In this document: in pieces, positions 31,690-39,647 of the stretch
How the letters are laid out: each line of letters starts with the position of its first letter
How positions within the stretch are numbered: position 1 is the stretch's first letter
Assembly (NCBI GenBank): GCA_036395755.1
Contig: DASWCZ010000094.1
Coordinates: forward strand, 1-64,000
Reading direction: 5' to 3'
Origin: Gp7-AA6 sp036395755
Lineage (GTDB): Bacteria; Acidobacteriota; Thermoanaerobaculia; UBA5066; Gp7-AA6
DNA length: 64,000 nucleotides
The notes under the pieces: model-generated
What the model was told of the DNA's origin: nothing
The model's input: the letters and a program-made list of their open reading frames with translations, nothing else
The model's database searches: none
Program-made: the position numbers and the translations under genes

Positions 31690-33908
31690 GGAAGAGACGC
31701 CGCGACGGGACGGAAAGCCCGGATCACGATCGCGGCAAACGCGATCAAACCTACACCGGAAAGGAGGAGCTCCCATCGCGGAATCTGGAACTTCCCTTCG
31801 ACGCGATGCCGGCCGGCGGGGAGCTCGAGACCGAGAAAGATCCCGTCGGCCGCGAAATCCGAGGCTCTCCTGCCGTCGAGAAAGAGCCGCCAGTACGGTG
31901 GAAACCTCTTCTGCGAGGAGACGAGGAGCGAAGGAAGAGGGGTCTCCGTCTCGAGCTCGAATCGCTCGGCAGCGAGTGACACGATCCGGATCGCCCCGTC
32001 CGAGCCCCGCCGCGGCTCGCCCGAGGCGAGGGCCTGCGCGAAGTCGGGCGCCACAAAGACCGCGCTCGCGAGAGTTTCCCGATCGGCCCGCCGCACCTCT
32101 TCGATTCCCCCGGGCAAGGCGCGGGAGACGATCCAGAACCTCGGGAAGGCGCTCGGTCTCGCGAAGAGCGTCATGTCCCTTCCGTTCGCGATCCGCGGAA
32201 AGCGGGCCGCGTCCGGCAGAGGCCGCGCGGCGAGGCCCGGAGGATCCATCGCCGCGGCGTCGCGCTCGCTCGCGGCCGCTCCCGTCGGCGCCGGCGAACC
32301 GGGCGGCGCGGCCAGAACGGTGACGTTCAAGAGATCGAGGACCGGCGAACCGGGATCGAGCGACCGCGGGTCGAACAGGAGGTAGGTCCCGTAACGGCCA
32401 AAGGAGAACGGGTCTGCGGCCGAAAGGAGCCGGCGGTAGGCGGCCTCGTGAAGGAGGTGCCCGCGCACGTCCTCGAGATGGAAGACTTCCGAGACGTTGG
32501 GAAGGAGCGTCCAGCCCGCCGCCGCGAATCGGCCGGGCGAAGCCCGCTCCATCCCTTCGAGCCGCTCGATCCCCGGCGTCTTCGCGAATACCGCCTGGGA
32601 AGGCCGGGCGACCGAGTAGAAGTCGAGCGCCAGGAAGGCGAGCGGTATCGCGATCCCGAACGGGGCGACCGTGAGAGCGATGGTGCGCGCCCCGCTACCT
32701 TCCGCGAGCCGCTCGAGCGCCTCCGCCCCGCACGCGGCGAGGACCGCAACCGCGAGGACGATCAGGATCTTGGATCGCGAGAAGAGCGCGTTGTCGAGAA
32801 GCGGAAGGGAGCCGACCGCTTTGAGGAGCCGGCCTCCGCCGTAGAGCGGGAGAACGACCGCGGCGGCGAGGGTTGCCGCCCAAAGCGCAAGGGCGCGTCG
32901 GCGTCTCGAGAAGATCCCGACGGCCGCGAGCGCGGCGGCGACGAGCCCGACGCCCGAAGCCGTTTCGACGTAGTTGTCGCCCGGGATCCAACCGACGCCG
33001 TGGTAGTCCCCGTGCCGGGTCGTCCCCTGGTAGTCGGGAAGGAAGTAGAGGCGAATGTGCCGGAGGGGCAGGGGAAAAGCGCTCCCCATCCCCTTGCGCA
33101 GCGGCTGAAAGCCGGATGCTTCGACGAAGCGGGCCGAGGCGAGGATCGATGGGGTCAGGATTGCGACCGAGATCGCGAGCGAGAGGGCGAGCTTTGCGAA
33201 GGCCCTTCCCGCGTTCTGCCGTTCTCGCGCCGCGCGAAACAGGAAGTACAGCCCGGCCGCGAACGCTCCGTAGAGGATCCAGTGGGGGAACCCGCCGACC
33301 AGGCAGAGGAGGAACGACGCAGCCGCGAAAGAGAGGGCCCGCGCCGGGCGCTTACCATCGAACGCGCGGTCGACGGCCACCAGCAGAAGCGGATACGTCA
33401 CGGAGACGGACGTCTGCATCCAGAGGCCCCAGACCGTCTGTCCCGTCGAGAACGCCCAGGTCGCGGCCCCCGCGGCGGCGGCCAGGTCCGAGAAGCGTCG
33501 GCTCCGCAGAAAGAACCAGGCGGCGAGGTACGCGAAGTTGAACTTCAGAAAAAGAATGCCGGTCTCGATCCACGCCTCGGGAAGGAGGAGCGAGGGAATC
33601 GCGACGAAGGGGGAGAGGAAGCCCTGCGCGAGGTGAAAAGGGCCGATCGCGCCGGCGGACACCCACGGGTTCCAGAAGAAGCCACGCGGAAAGTCGCGGT
33701 AGCGGACGAGGGTGGTCTCGCCGGAAGCCGCAGGATCCGCGAGGAGCGGGTTCTCGGCCTGCAGGACGCCCTCTTCCGTTTGACGCCAGGGATGGTGCGC
33801 GCGCACGAACTCGTGCGAGGAAAGGACGCGGCCGCGCGCGAGGAGCGGCGCGAAGAGGACGAGATCGAAAGCGAGCAGCGTGGCGAAGCCGACGCGGCGG
33901 CCGGTCAT
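31686..33908 (-). CDS. YfhO-like polytopic membrane protein
   Basis: A 740-residue protein with about a dozen transmembrane segments in the first 430 residues. A periplasmic C-terminal domain follows, ending with a helix (ELLLSGVGLIAFAAIVIRAF). The GT-C-like start (FDLVLFAPLLARGRVLSSHE), the VSSQKRFPPYWRLFLDG motif and the PAGRHRVEGKF strand match bacterial YfhO proteins, implicated in glycosylating lipoteichoic acid or surface glycans. Paired with the downstream GT2 gene, it may be the polytopic transferase. Its ATG sits in the left edge of a dispersed repeat. Confidence 0.8.
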   Translation of the reverse strand: MTGRRVGFATLLAFDLVLFAPLLARGRVLSSHEFVRAHHPWRQTEEGVLQAENPLLADPAASGETTLVRYRDFPRGFFWNPWVSAGAIGPFHLAQGFLSPFVAIPSLLLPEAWIETGILFLKFNFAYLAAWFFLRSRRFSDLAAAAGAATWAFSTGQTVWGLWMQTSVSVTYPLLLVAVDRAFDGKRPARALSFAAASFLLCLVGGFPHWILYGAFAAGLYFLFRAARERQNAGRAFAKLALSLAISVAILTPSILASARFVEASGFQPLRKGMGSAFPLPLRHIRLYFLPDYQGTTRHGDYHGVGWIPGDNYVETASGVGLVAAALAAVGIFSRRRRALALWAATLAAAVVLPLYGGGRLLKAVGSLPLLDNALFSRSKILIVLAVAVLAACGAEALERLAEGSGARTIALTVAPFGIAIPLAFLALDFYSVARPSQAVFAKTPGIERLEGMERASPGRFAAAGWTLLPNVSEVFHLEDVRGHLLHEAAYRRLLSAADPFSFGRYGTYLLFDPRSLDPGSPVLDLLNVTVLAAPPGSPAPTGAAASERDAAAMDPPGLAARPLPDAARFPRIANGRDMTLFARPSAFPRFWIVSRALPGGIEEVRRADRETLASAVFVAPDFAQALASGEPRRGSDGAIRIVSLAAERFELETETPLPSLLVSSQKRFPPYWRLFLDGRRASDFAADGIFLGLELPAGRHRVEGKFQIPRWELLLSGVGLIAFAAIVIRAFRPVAASLP

Positions 33909-34030
33909 TCCGAGGCGCTGAGCGAGCCCGAGATCCCTCGCGGAGCCTGTCCTGAGCGCATGCGAAGGGCTCGGGATGACAAAAGGGGACTTCGCTCAGG
34001 GTGACAAAAGGTGACTTCGCTCAGGATGAC
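33904..34030. repeat. Dispersed repeat with 43-bp core plus 25-bp tandem units
   Basis: It begins GTCATTCCGAG, has the 43-bp core at 33934-33976, and continues with two 25-bp tandem units (33974-33998 and 33999-34023; consensus GGRTGACAAAAGG then KGACTTCGCTCA) and a partial third ending GGATGAC. It fills the whole gap between two minus-strand genes. Confidence 0.75.
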
Positions 34031-34037
34031 CCGGAGA

Positions 34038-34961
34038 TTACCGCTTCCTCGCCACGATCACGCGGAAGTACGAGTCTACCCATCCCCGCTCGAGGAGATG
34101 CTCCTCGAAGGCGATCAAGCGAGATAACGCTCCGGTCGAGTCCTGCCGGAGCCGTTCCATGTCCAGGCAGGGAAAGACGAACCACAGGATGTTGCCGCCG
34201 TACGGCCGCTCCTCGACGATCTCGAAGAGGCGCGCGGCGGCCGGACGGATCGCGCTCGAGCGAATCGACTCCGAGGGATCGTCGAGCGGCAGCGGGATGG
34301 CAAGCCGAGGCCGGTTCTTCAGCTCGCTCGGAAGAGCGTCGAAGGCGCTTCGCGCGAACCCCCAGTGCTCCTCGGTCCACTCGGCGCGCGAGGGTCCCAT
34401 GTACTCGTCGATGTAGACGAGACCTCCCGGAGAGAGCGCCTGTCGGACTTCGGAGAGCACGCGCTCGATCTGTCGAACGTGGTGCAGCGAGCCGTGAAAG
34501 AAGACGATGTCGTAGAGCCCCCGCGGCAGATCGAGAGCGTTCACGTCCTCGATCCGGTAATCGAGCCGCCCGGAAAGGTGCGCCTCCTCCGCGGCGAACC
34601 GCGCCTCTCCGATCGACTCCTCGGAAAAGTCGATTCCCTCCATCGCCTCGCAGATCCCCTTGGCGAGAACATCGCGCTCGAGGAGACCGGAGCCGCAGCC
34701 GATCGAAAGCCCGCGGGAGAAGGGCTTTTTCGCGTACGCCTCCGCGAACCACTCCATCGGCCAGCGGTTCGGGTCTCCGGTGACCCTCCGGTTGATCGCC
34801 CGGCGGACCAGGGGTTGGGCGCCCCAATAGTGATCTTCCGCGTCGCGAGCGGTCTCGGCGTTCCAGAAACGGCGGGCAGCCGCGGTTTCGGCGCGCTCCT
34901 CTCGAAGAGAAGTCCAGCGCCGCACGAGCGAGGAGAAAGACGCCCGAAGCGCGGATGACAT
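34038..34961 (-). CDS. Class I SAM-dependent methyltransferase
   Basis: About 307 residues from the ATG at 34961; upstream open frame has no protein-like character. The SAM-binding motif I is LSIGCGSGLLERDVLAKG. Motif II is IDFSEESIGEARFAAE, followed by IVFFHGSLHHVRQIERVLSE, a pattern of small-molecule and lipid/sugar methyltransferases. The N-terminal 70 residues are helical and the C-terminal 130 are family-specific. The substrate is unknown. It sits upstream of the YfhO/GT2 pair, suggesting a surface-glycan link, but a repeat-filled gap separates them. Confidence 0.85.
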   Translation of the reverse strand: MSSALRASFSSLVRRWTSLREERAETAAARRFWNAETARDAEDHYWGAQPLVRRAINRRVTGDPNRWPMEWFAEAYAKKPFSRGLSIGCGSGLLERDVLAKGICEAMEGIDFSEESIGEARFAAEEAHLSGRLDYRIEDVNALDLPRGLYDIVFFHGSLHHVRQIERVLSEVRQALSPGGLVYIDEYMGPSRAEWTEEHWGFARSAFDALPSELKNRPRLAIPLPLDDPSESIRSSAIRPAAARLFEIVEERPYGGNILWFVFPCLDMERLRQDSTGALSRLIAFEEHLLERGWVDSYFRVIVARKR

Positions 34962-35018
34962 TGGAAGTGTCGGCTCAATATAGCAGCCCGATTCGGCTCG
35001 CGGAAAACGCGGCACGCA

Positions 35019-35047
35019 TTGCGCCCGGCGGGCGGGTCTGCTAGATT
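35019..35047 (+). promoter_or_regulatory. Candidate sigma70 promoter upstream of the tRNA-Val pair
   Basis: TTGCGC (35019-35024) and TAGATT (35042-35047) with a 17-bp spacer lie in the gap before the tRNA genes. It would give a leader of about 120 nt. A weak visual match. Confidence 0.35.
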
Positions 35048-35172
35048 GCGCAATCCTCCGAAGACCCATCGGAGCGGATCTTTTTCAATCAGGGACGAAG
35101 GCCGGGATGAAAACGCCCCCGCGGGCTTCCGGCCGGTAGCCCCCCGGACGGCGGTTCGCTGCCGGGACGAAC

Positions 35173-35247
<75 letters not shown>

Positions 35248-35261
35248 ATTGTTCGAGGCGG

Positions 35262-35337
35262 AGGCGCTTAGCTCAGCTGGGAGAGCGCTACCTTCACACG
35301 GTAGAGGTCAACGGTTCGATCCCGTTAGCGCCTACCA
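35262..35337 (+). tRNA. tRNA-Val (anticodon CAC)
   Basis: A full cloverleaf 14 bp after the first tRNA-Val. The acceptor AGGCGCT pairs with AGCGCCT, with an encoded CCA. The anticodon arm is CTACC-TTCACAC-GGTAG, giving anticodon CAC for GUG codons, and the T arm is AACGG-TTCGATC-CCGTT. The identical anticodon stems of the pair suggest tandem duplication followed by anticodon change. Confidence 0.95.
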
Positions 35338-35351
35338 GAGAAGACATGACG

Positions 35352-35381
35352 ACGCGGGGTGACCCGCGTTTTCGATTTTTT
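35352..35381 (+). terminator. Intrinsic terminator between tRNA-Val genes and thrS
   Basis: ACGCGGG / CCCGCGT stem with GTGA loop, followed by TTTTCGATTTTTT. It lies 15 bp past the second tRNA and 40 bp before the thrS start, so it ends the tRNA transcript and could also act as a thrS leader attenuator. Confidence 0.8.
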
Positions 35382-35420
35382 GGCGACGGAAACGACGGAA
35401 ACTTTCGGAATCGGGAGAAC

Positions 35421-37373
35421 ATGGAAGCGCTGGCGGAGAAGGTGACGATCCGGCTACCCGACGGGACGACCCTCGAGGTCCCGAAGGGCACGACGGTCCG
35501 CGAGGTCGCGGAGCGGATCGGCCCGCGTCTGGCCAAAGACGCGGTCGCGGGGAAGGTCGATGGACGCATCGTCGATCTCGTCACGCCTCTCGCCTCCGAC
35601 GCGTCGCTCGAGATCGTGACGTGGAAATCGCCTGACGCAGTGCCGATCTATCGTCACTCCACCGCACACCTGACGGCGCAGGCGGTCAAGCGGCTCTTTC
35701 CCGAAGTCCAGATCGGAATCGGGCCGCCGATCGAGAACGGCTACTACTATGACTTCCTCCCCGCGCGGCCTTTTACGCCCGAGGACCTCGAGAAGATCGA
35801 GGCCGAGATGCGGAAGATCATCGCCGAGGACTGGAAGATCGAGCGACAGGAGATGCCGGTCTCCGAAGCGATCGAAATCTTCGAAGGCCAGAAGGATCCG
35901 CTGAAGGTCCAGATCGCCCGCGAGCTTCCCGACGACCGCGTCTCGTGCTACCGGCAGGGGGAGTTCATCGACCTCTGCCGCGGTCCGCACGTTGCCTCGA
36001 CCGGACGGCTCGGCGTCTTCAAGCTGACCCACACGGCCGGCGCCTACTGGAAAGGGGACGAGAAGAACCCGATGCTCCAGCGCATCTACGGGGCGTCGTT
36101 CCTGACCCAGAAGGAGCTCGATGGATACTTGAAAGGCCTCGAGGAGGCGAGAGCGCGCGACCATCGCAGGCTCGGCCGTGAGCTCGACCTCTTCACGTTC
36201 CACCCGCTCGCGCCGGCGTCCCCTTTCTTTCTGCCGAAGGGAGCCGCGCTCTACAACGGGCTGCTCGCGTACCTGCGCGACGAGTACCGGCGCCGGGGGT
36301 ACGAGGAGGTCGTCACGCCCCAGATTTTCGACTCCGAGCTCTTCCGGATCTCCGGTCACTACGACAACTACCGGGACAACATGTACTTCACGGAGATCGA
36401 GGAGCGGGAGTTCGGGGTCAAGCCGATGAACTGCCCCGGGCACCACCTGATATTCAAGGAGCGGCTCTGGTCGTACCGCGAGCTGCCGGTGCGTTTCGCC
36501 GATTTCGGACGGCTCCACCGTTACGAGCGATCGGGCGTGACGGCCGGCCTGACGCGCGTACGCACGTTCTCCCAGGACGACTCCCACATCTACTGCCCGA
36601 TCGACCAGATCGAGTCGGAGATCGCGGCATTCGTCGACTTCTTGGACGACGTCTACCGGACTTTCGAGTTCCATGACGTCGATATCTCGCTCGGAACCCG
36701 GCCGGACCAGCGAATTGGTTCGGACGAGAACTGGGACAAGGCGGAGGCCGTCCTGGCCACGTCGCTCGAAACGCTCGGACGTCCTTACGTCGTGAGCGCG
36801 AAGGACGGCAACTTCTACGGTCCCAAGATCGACTTCCGGGTGAAAGATGCCATCGGGCGCCCATGGCAGCTGGGTACGATGCAGGTCGACTTTGCCCAAC
36901 CCGAGCTTTTCGATCTCACCTACATCGGCGAAGACGGGAAACCCCACCGTCCCGTCGTGCTCCACCGGGCGATCCTGGGGTCCGTCGAGCGCTTTCTCGG
37001 AATCTTTATCGAGCACACGGCGGGCAACTTCCCGTTCTGGATCGCTCCGGTCCAGGCGGTGGTGCTGCCGGTATCCGATCGTTTCGCGGCCGCCGCCCGC
37101 CCCGTTGCGGAGCGCCTCGCCGCGGCGGGCCTGCGAGTCGAAACGGACGAGCGCAACGAGAAGCTCGGCGCTCGCATCCGCAAGGCGGAGCTTCAGAAAG
37201 TGCCCGCGATGCTGGTCGTCGGCGAGAAGGAAGTGACGGCGGGCACGGTTTCGGTCCGGCTGCGGCATGGAGGAGACGCGGGATCGATGACCGTCGACGC
37301 GTTCCTGGACGCCGCCGGGAAGGCGGTCTCGCAGAAGAGTCGTGAGCTCACGACGGAGGTGAAAGATCGATAA
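35421..37373 (+). CDS. thrS: Threonyl-tRNA synthetase
   Basis: A 650-residue class II synthetase. The ATG at 35421, with GGGAG just upstream, starts a TGS domain (KVTIRLPDGTTLEVPKGTTV). It is followed by the editing domain (YRHSTAHLTAQAVKRLFPEV, where the HxxxH zinc/editing motif lies) and the catalytic core with the zinc Cys in MNCPGHHLIF. A C-terminal anticodon-binding domain starts near PFWIAPVQAVVLPV. The frame further upstream reads through the tRNA genes and is a shadow. Its last 8 bases overlap the ATC-started infC, and GGAGGT inside thrS serves as the infC ribosome binding site. Confidence 0.97.
   Translation: MEALAEKVTIRLPDGTTLEVPKGTTVREVAERIGPRLAKDAVAGKVDGRIVDLVTPLASDASLEIVTWKSPDAVPIYRHSTAHLTAQAVKRLFPEVQIGIGPPIENGYYYDFLPARPFTPEDLEKIEAEMRKIIAEDWKIERQEMPVSEAIEIFEGQKDPLKVQIARELPDDRVSCYRQGEFIDLCRGPHVASTGRLGVFKLTHTAGAYWKGDEKNPMLQRIYGASFLTQKELDGYLKGLEEARARDHRRLGRELDLFTFHPLAPASPFFLPKGAALYNGLLAYLRDEYRRRGYEEVVTPQIFDSELFRISGHYDNYRDNMYFTEIEEREFGVKPMNCPGHHLIFKERLWSYRELPVRFADFGRLHRYERSGVTAGLTRVRTFSQDDSHIYCPIDQIESEIAAFVDFLDDVYRTFEFHDVDISLGTRPDQRIGSDENWDKAEAVLATSLETLGRPYVVSAKDGNFYGPKIDFRVKDAIGRPWQLGTMQVDFAQPELFDLTYIGEDGKPHRPVVLHRAILGSVERFLGIFIEHTAGNFPFWIAPVQAVVLPVSDRFAAAARPVAERLAAAGLRVETDERNEKLGARIRKAELQKVPAMLVVGEKEVTAGTVSVRLRHGGDAGSMTVDAFLDAAGKAVSQKSRELTTEVKDR
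37355..37360 (+). promoter_or_regulatory. Shine-Dalgarno site that fixes the infC ATC start
   Basis: GGAGGT inside the end of thrS, five bases before the ATC at 37366. No ATG, GTG or TTG occurs at a usable distance in the infC frame. Confidence 0.75.
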
Positions 37374-37902
37374 GAAAACGATTCGAATCAACGACCAGAT
37401 CCGGTGGAAGGAGGTCCGCCTGATCGGCGCTGAGGGCGAGCCCCTCGGAGTCGTGGCGATGGCCGAAGCGCTCGAAAAGGCGAAGGAAGCGAGCCTCGAC
37501 TTGGTCGAGATCGCGCCGACGGCAAACCCGCCCGTCTGCCGGATCATGAACTTCGGAAAGTTCATCTATCAGCAGAAGAAGAAACAGCAGGACTCGAAAA
37601 AGAAGCAGAAGACGACCCAGGTGAAAGAAGTGAAATTTCGACCGAACATCGACGACCACGATTACGACTTCAAGATCAAGAACATCCTGAAGTTCCTCGC
37701 CCACGGCGACAAGGTCAAGGCGACCGTCCAGTTCCGCGGCCGCGAGATGGCGCGCCGGGAGAACGGGCAGCGGGTCCTCGATCGGCTGTTGATCGATCTC
37801 GCGGGGAAGGCGGTGGCGGAGTCGCGTTCGGAGATGCTTGGAAACCGCCTCTACCAGATCCTCGCGCCGGTCAAGGTGCACGAGAAGGCGGCGAGAGCGT
37901 AG
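37366..37902 (+). CDS. infC: Translation initiation factor IF-3 (ATC start)
   Basis: A 178-residue IF-3. The N-terminal domain begins KKTIRINDQIRWKEVRLIG and holds MAEALEKAKEASLDLVEIAP. A Lys-rich linker (QQKKKQQDSKKKQK) leads to the C-terminal domain (VKEVKFRPNIDDHDYDFK). The first canonical start, GTG at 37453, would delete the conserved N-terminal 29 residues. The frame is open back to 37363, and ATC at 37366 lies five bases after GGAGGT. E. coli infC likewise uses AUU, which lets IF-3 repress its own translation; the same control is likely here. It overlaps thrS by 8 nt. Confidence 0.93.
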   Translation: MDKKTIRINDQIRWKEVRLIGAEGEPLGVVAMAEALEKAKEASLDLVEIAPTANPPVCRIMNFGKFIYQQKKKQQDSKKKQKTTQVKEVKFRPNIDDHDYDFKIKNILKFLAHGDKVKATVQFRGREMARRENGQRVLDRLLIDLAGKAVAESRSEMLGNRLYQILAPVKVHEKAARA

Positions 37903-37915
37903 GAGGAGTGATTCG

Positions 37916-38113
37916 ATGCCCAAGATCAAGACCCACCGTGGCGCCGCGAAGCGTTTCAAGCGAACCGCGTCGGGAAAGTTCAAGAGGGCGAAGGCGTACA
38001 AGAGCCACATCCTGACGAAGAAAGCACCGGGCCGGAAACGCGGACTCGCCCAGTCGACGTCCGTCTCCCACTCGGACCAAAAGCGCGTCCGGGAGATGCT
38101 GCCCTACGCATAA
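37916..38113 (+). CDS. rpmI: 50S ribosomal protein L35
   Basis: A 65-residue basic protein (MPKIKTHRGAAKRFKRTASG ... SHILTKKAPGRKRGL) typical of L35. The ATG at 37916 follows GGAGGAG at good spacing, 13 bp after infC. Standard thrS-infC-rpmI-rplT order. A dispersed repeat separates it from rplT. Confidence 0.98.
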   Translation: MPKIKTHRGAAKRFKRTASGKFKRAKAYKSHILTKKAPGRKRGLAQSTSVSHSDQKRVREMLPYA

Positions 38114-38127
38114 ATACCGTTCTGCCA

Positions 38128-38169
38128 TCCCGAGTCCCTCGCATTCGCTCGGGACAGGCTCCGCGAGGA
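38128..38169. repeat. Dispersed repeat core, inverted copy
   Basis: The reverse complement of this 42-bp stretch matches the cores at 19439-19481 and 33934-33976 with few differences. It occupies most of the 98-bp gap between rpmI and rplT. Confidence 0.75.
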
Positions 38170-38211
38170 CCGCAGAGCTCAGAACGACATGAGAGAGCCA
38201 GGAGGAGTCCG

Positions 38212-38574
38212 ATGCCCCGCGTCAAAAGAGGACCGAAACGAAAGAACCGGCGAGCCAAGACGCTCGCGCTGGCCAAGGGTTACTACGGGACGAAATCGAA
38301 GTCGTACCGTATGGCAAAGCTCGCCGTCGAAAAGTCGCTCCTGTACGCGTATCGGGATCGCAAGGCGAGGAAGCGCGACTTCCGCGGTCTCTGGATCGTC
38401 CGCATCAACGCCGCCGCCCGGGAGAACGAAATCTCCTACAGCCGGTTGATGGATGGGTTGAAGAAGGCCGGCAACGACATCAACCGCAAGATGCTCGCGG
38501 ACCTCGCGGTCACCGATCCGGCGGCATTCAGTCACTTGGTCGGCGTCGCCAAACAAGCGCTTCAGTCGGCGTGA
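38212..38574 (+). CDS. rplT: 50S ribosomal protein L20
   Basis: A 120-residue L20 (MPRVKRGPKRKNRRAKTLAL; RKRDFRGLWIVRINAAAREN; SYSRLMDGLKKAGNDINRKM). It is an early assembly protein of the 50S subunit and in several bacteria represses its own operon. GGAGGAG precedes the ATG. Its stop overlaps the GTG of pheS (GTGATGA). Confidence 0.98.
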   Translation: MPRVKRGPKRKNRRAKTLALAKGYYGTKSKSYRMAKLAVEKSLLYAYRDRKARKRDFRGLWIVRINAAARENEISYSRLMDGLKKAGNDINRKMLADLAVTDPAAFSHLVGVAKQALQSA

Positions 38575-39647
38575 TGACGGGGTCGAGCCCCGTCTCGTCT
38601 TCGGACACGATCTCGCAGCTGCTCGAATCCTTTCGCGAGGAGGCGGCGCGCGGTGTCGCCTCGCGCTCGGAGTTCGAAGCCTTGAAGGGTCGCTACCTTG
38701 GCCGCGAGAAAGGCCTCGTTCCCGCACTCTTCACGCGTATGCGCGAGCTCCCGCCCGAGGACCGCGCTGGCTATGGAGCCCGCGCGAACGCCGCCAAGAG
38801 CGAGGTGGAGGAAGGCATCGCGCGTCTCGGGCAGGCGCTCGCCCGAGAAGAAGCGGAAGGTCGCGAGCGCGCCGCTGCGGTGGACGTCACCCTGCCGGGG
38901 CGCCGGACGAGGGCCGGCTCGCTCCACCCGGTCACTCTCGTGCGCCGGCGGATCGAGGAGATCTTCCTGCGGATGGGCTACTCGATCGCGGACGGGCCCG
39001 AGATCGAAAACGACTTCCACAACTTCGAGTCGCTGAACTTTCCGCCGGAGCACCCTGCGCGCGACGCGCAGGACACGCTCTTCCTCCACAGGAGTGCGGA
39101 ATCGCCACTCCTCCTGCGCACCCACACCTCGCCCGTGCAGATCCGCGAGATGCGAAAGCGCGGCGCGCCGTTGAAGATCATCGCGCCCGGCAGGGTCTAT
39201 CGGAACGAATCGGTCGACGCGACCCATCAGCCGGTTTTCCACCAGGTGGAAGCGCTCGTCGTGGACCGCGGGATCTCCATGGCCGACTTGAAAGGCACCG
39301 TCGAAACGTTCTTCGAGGCCCTCTTCGGCACGGGGACGAAAGTCCGCATCATCCCCACCTTCTTTCCTTTCGTCGAGCCGGGCGCCGACGTCCACGTGAC
39401 CTGCATCTTCTGCAAGGGCGCGGGATGCCGGACGTGCAAGGGGTCCGGTTGGATGGAGATGGCGGGAGCCGGGGAGGTCCATCCGGCGGTGCTCCGCGCC
39501 TGCGGGATCGATCCGGAGGAGTGGAGCGGTTTCGCTTTCGGCCTCGGCCTCGACCGCGTCGCGATGATGCTCTACGAGTTTCCGGACCTGAGGCTGCTCT
39601 TCGATGGGGACGAGCGGTTCCTCTCGCAGTTCGCCTCACTCTCATGA
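38571..39647 (+). CDS. pheS: Phenylalanyl-tRNA synthetase alpha subunit
   Basis: A 358-residue catalytic subunit with an N-terminal coiled-coil region (about 12-90) and a class II core. Motif 2 includes RNESVDATHQPVFHQVEAL and motif 3 is GFAFGLGLDRVAMMLYEF. An insertion with CIFC-x5-CRTC (about residues 275-287) looks like a zinc knuckle, found only in some bacterial lineages. The start is GTG at 38571 or the next codon, ATG; both overlap the rplT stop. It overlaps pheT by ATGA. Confidence 0.97.
   Translation: MMTGSSPVSSSDTISQLLESFREEAARGVASRSEFEALKGRYLGREKGLVPALFTRMRELPPEDRAGYGARANAAKSEVEEGIARLGQALAREEAEGRERAAAVDVTLPGRRTRAGSLHPVTLVRRRIEEIFLRMGYSIADGPEIENDFHNFESLNFPPEHPARDAQDTLFLHRSAESPLLLRTHTSPVQIREMRKRGAPLKIIAPGRVYRNESVDATHQPVFHQVEALVVDRGISMADLKGTVETFFEALFGTGTKVRIIPTFFPFVEPGADVHVTCIFCKGAGCRTCKGSGWMEMAGAGEVHPAVLRACGIDPEEWSGFAFGLGLDRVAMMLYEFPDLRLLFDGDERFLSQFASLS

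Noticed and set aside
35056..35085. A terminator (CTCCG/CGGAG followed by CTTTTT) before the tRNA genes
   Set aside because: Only five base pairs, a nine-base loop and a gap between stem and T-run; too weak to call.
39425..39643. A longer PheT including residues before 39644
   Set aside because: That stretch is an out-of-frame shadow of pheS; it does not contain the missing OB domain.
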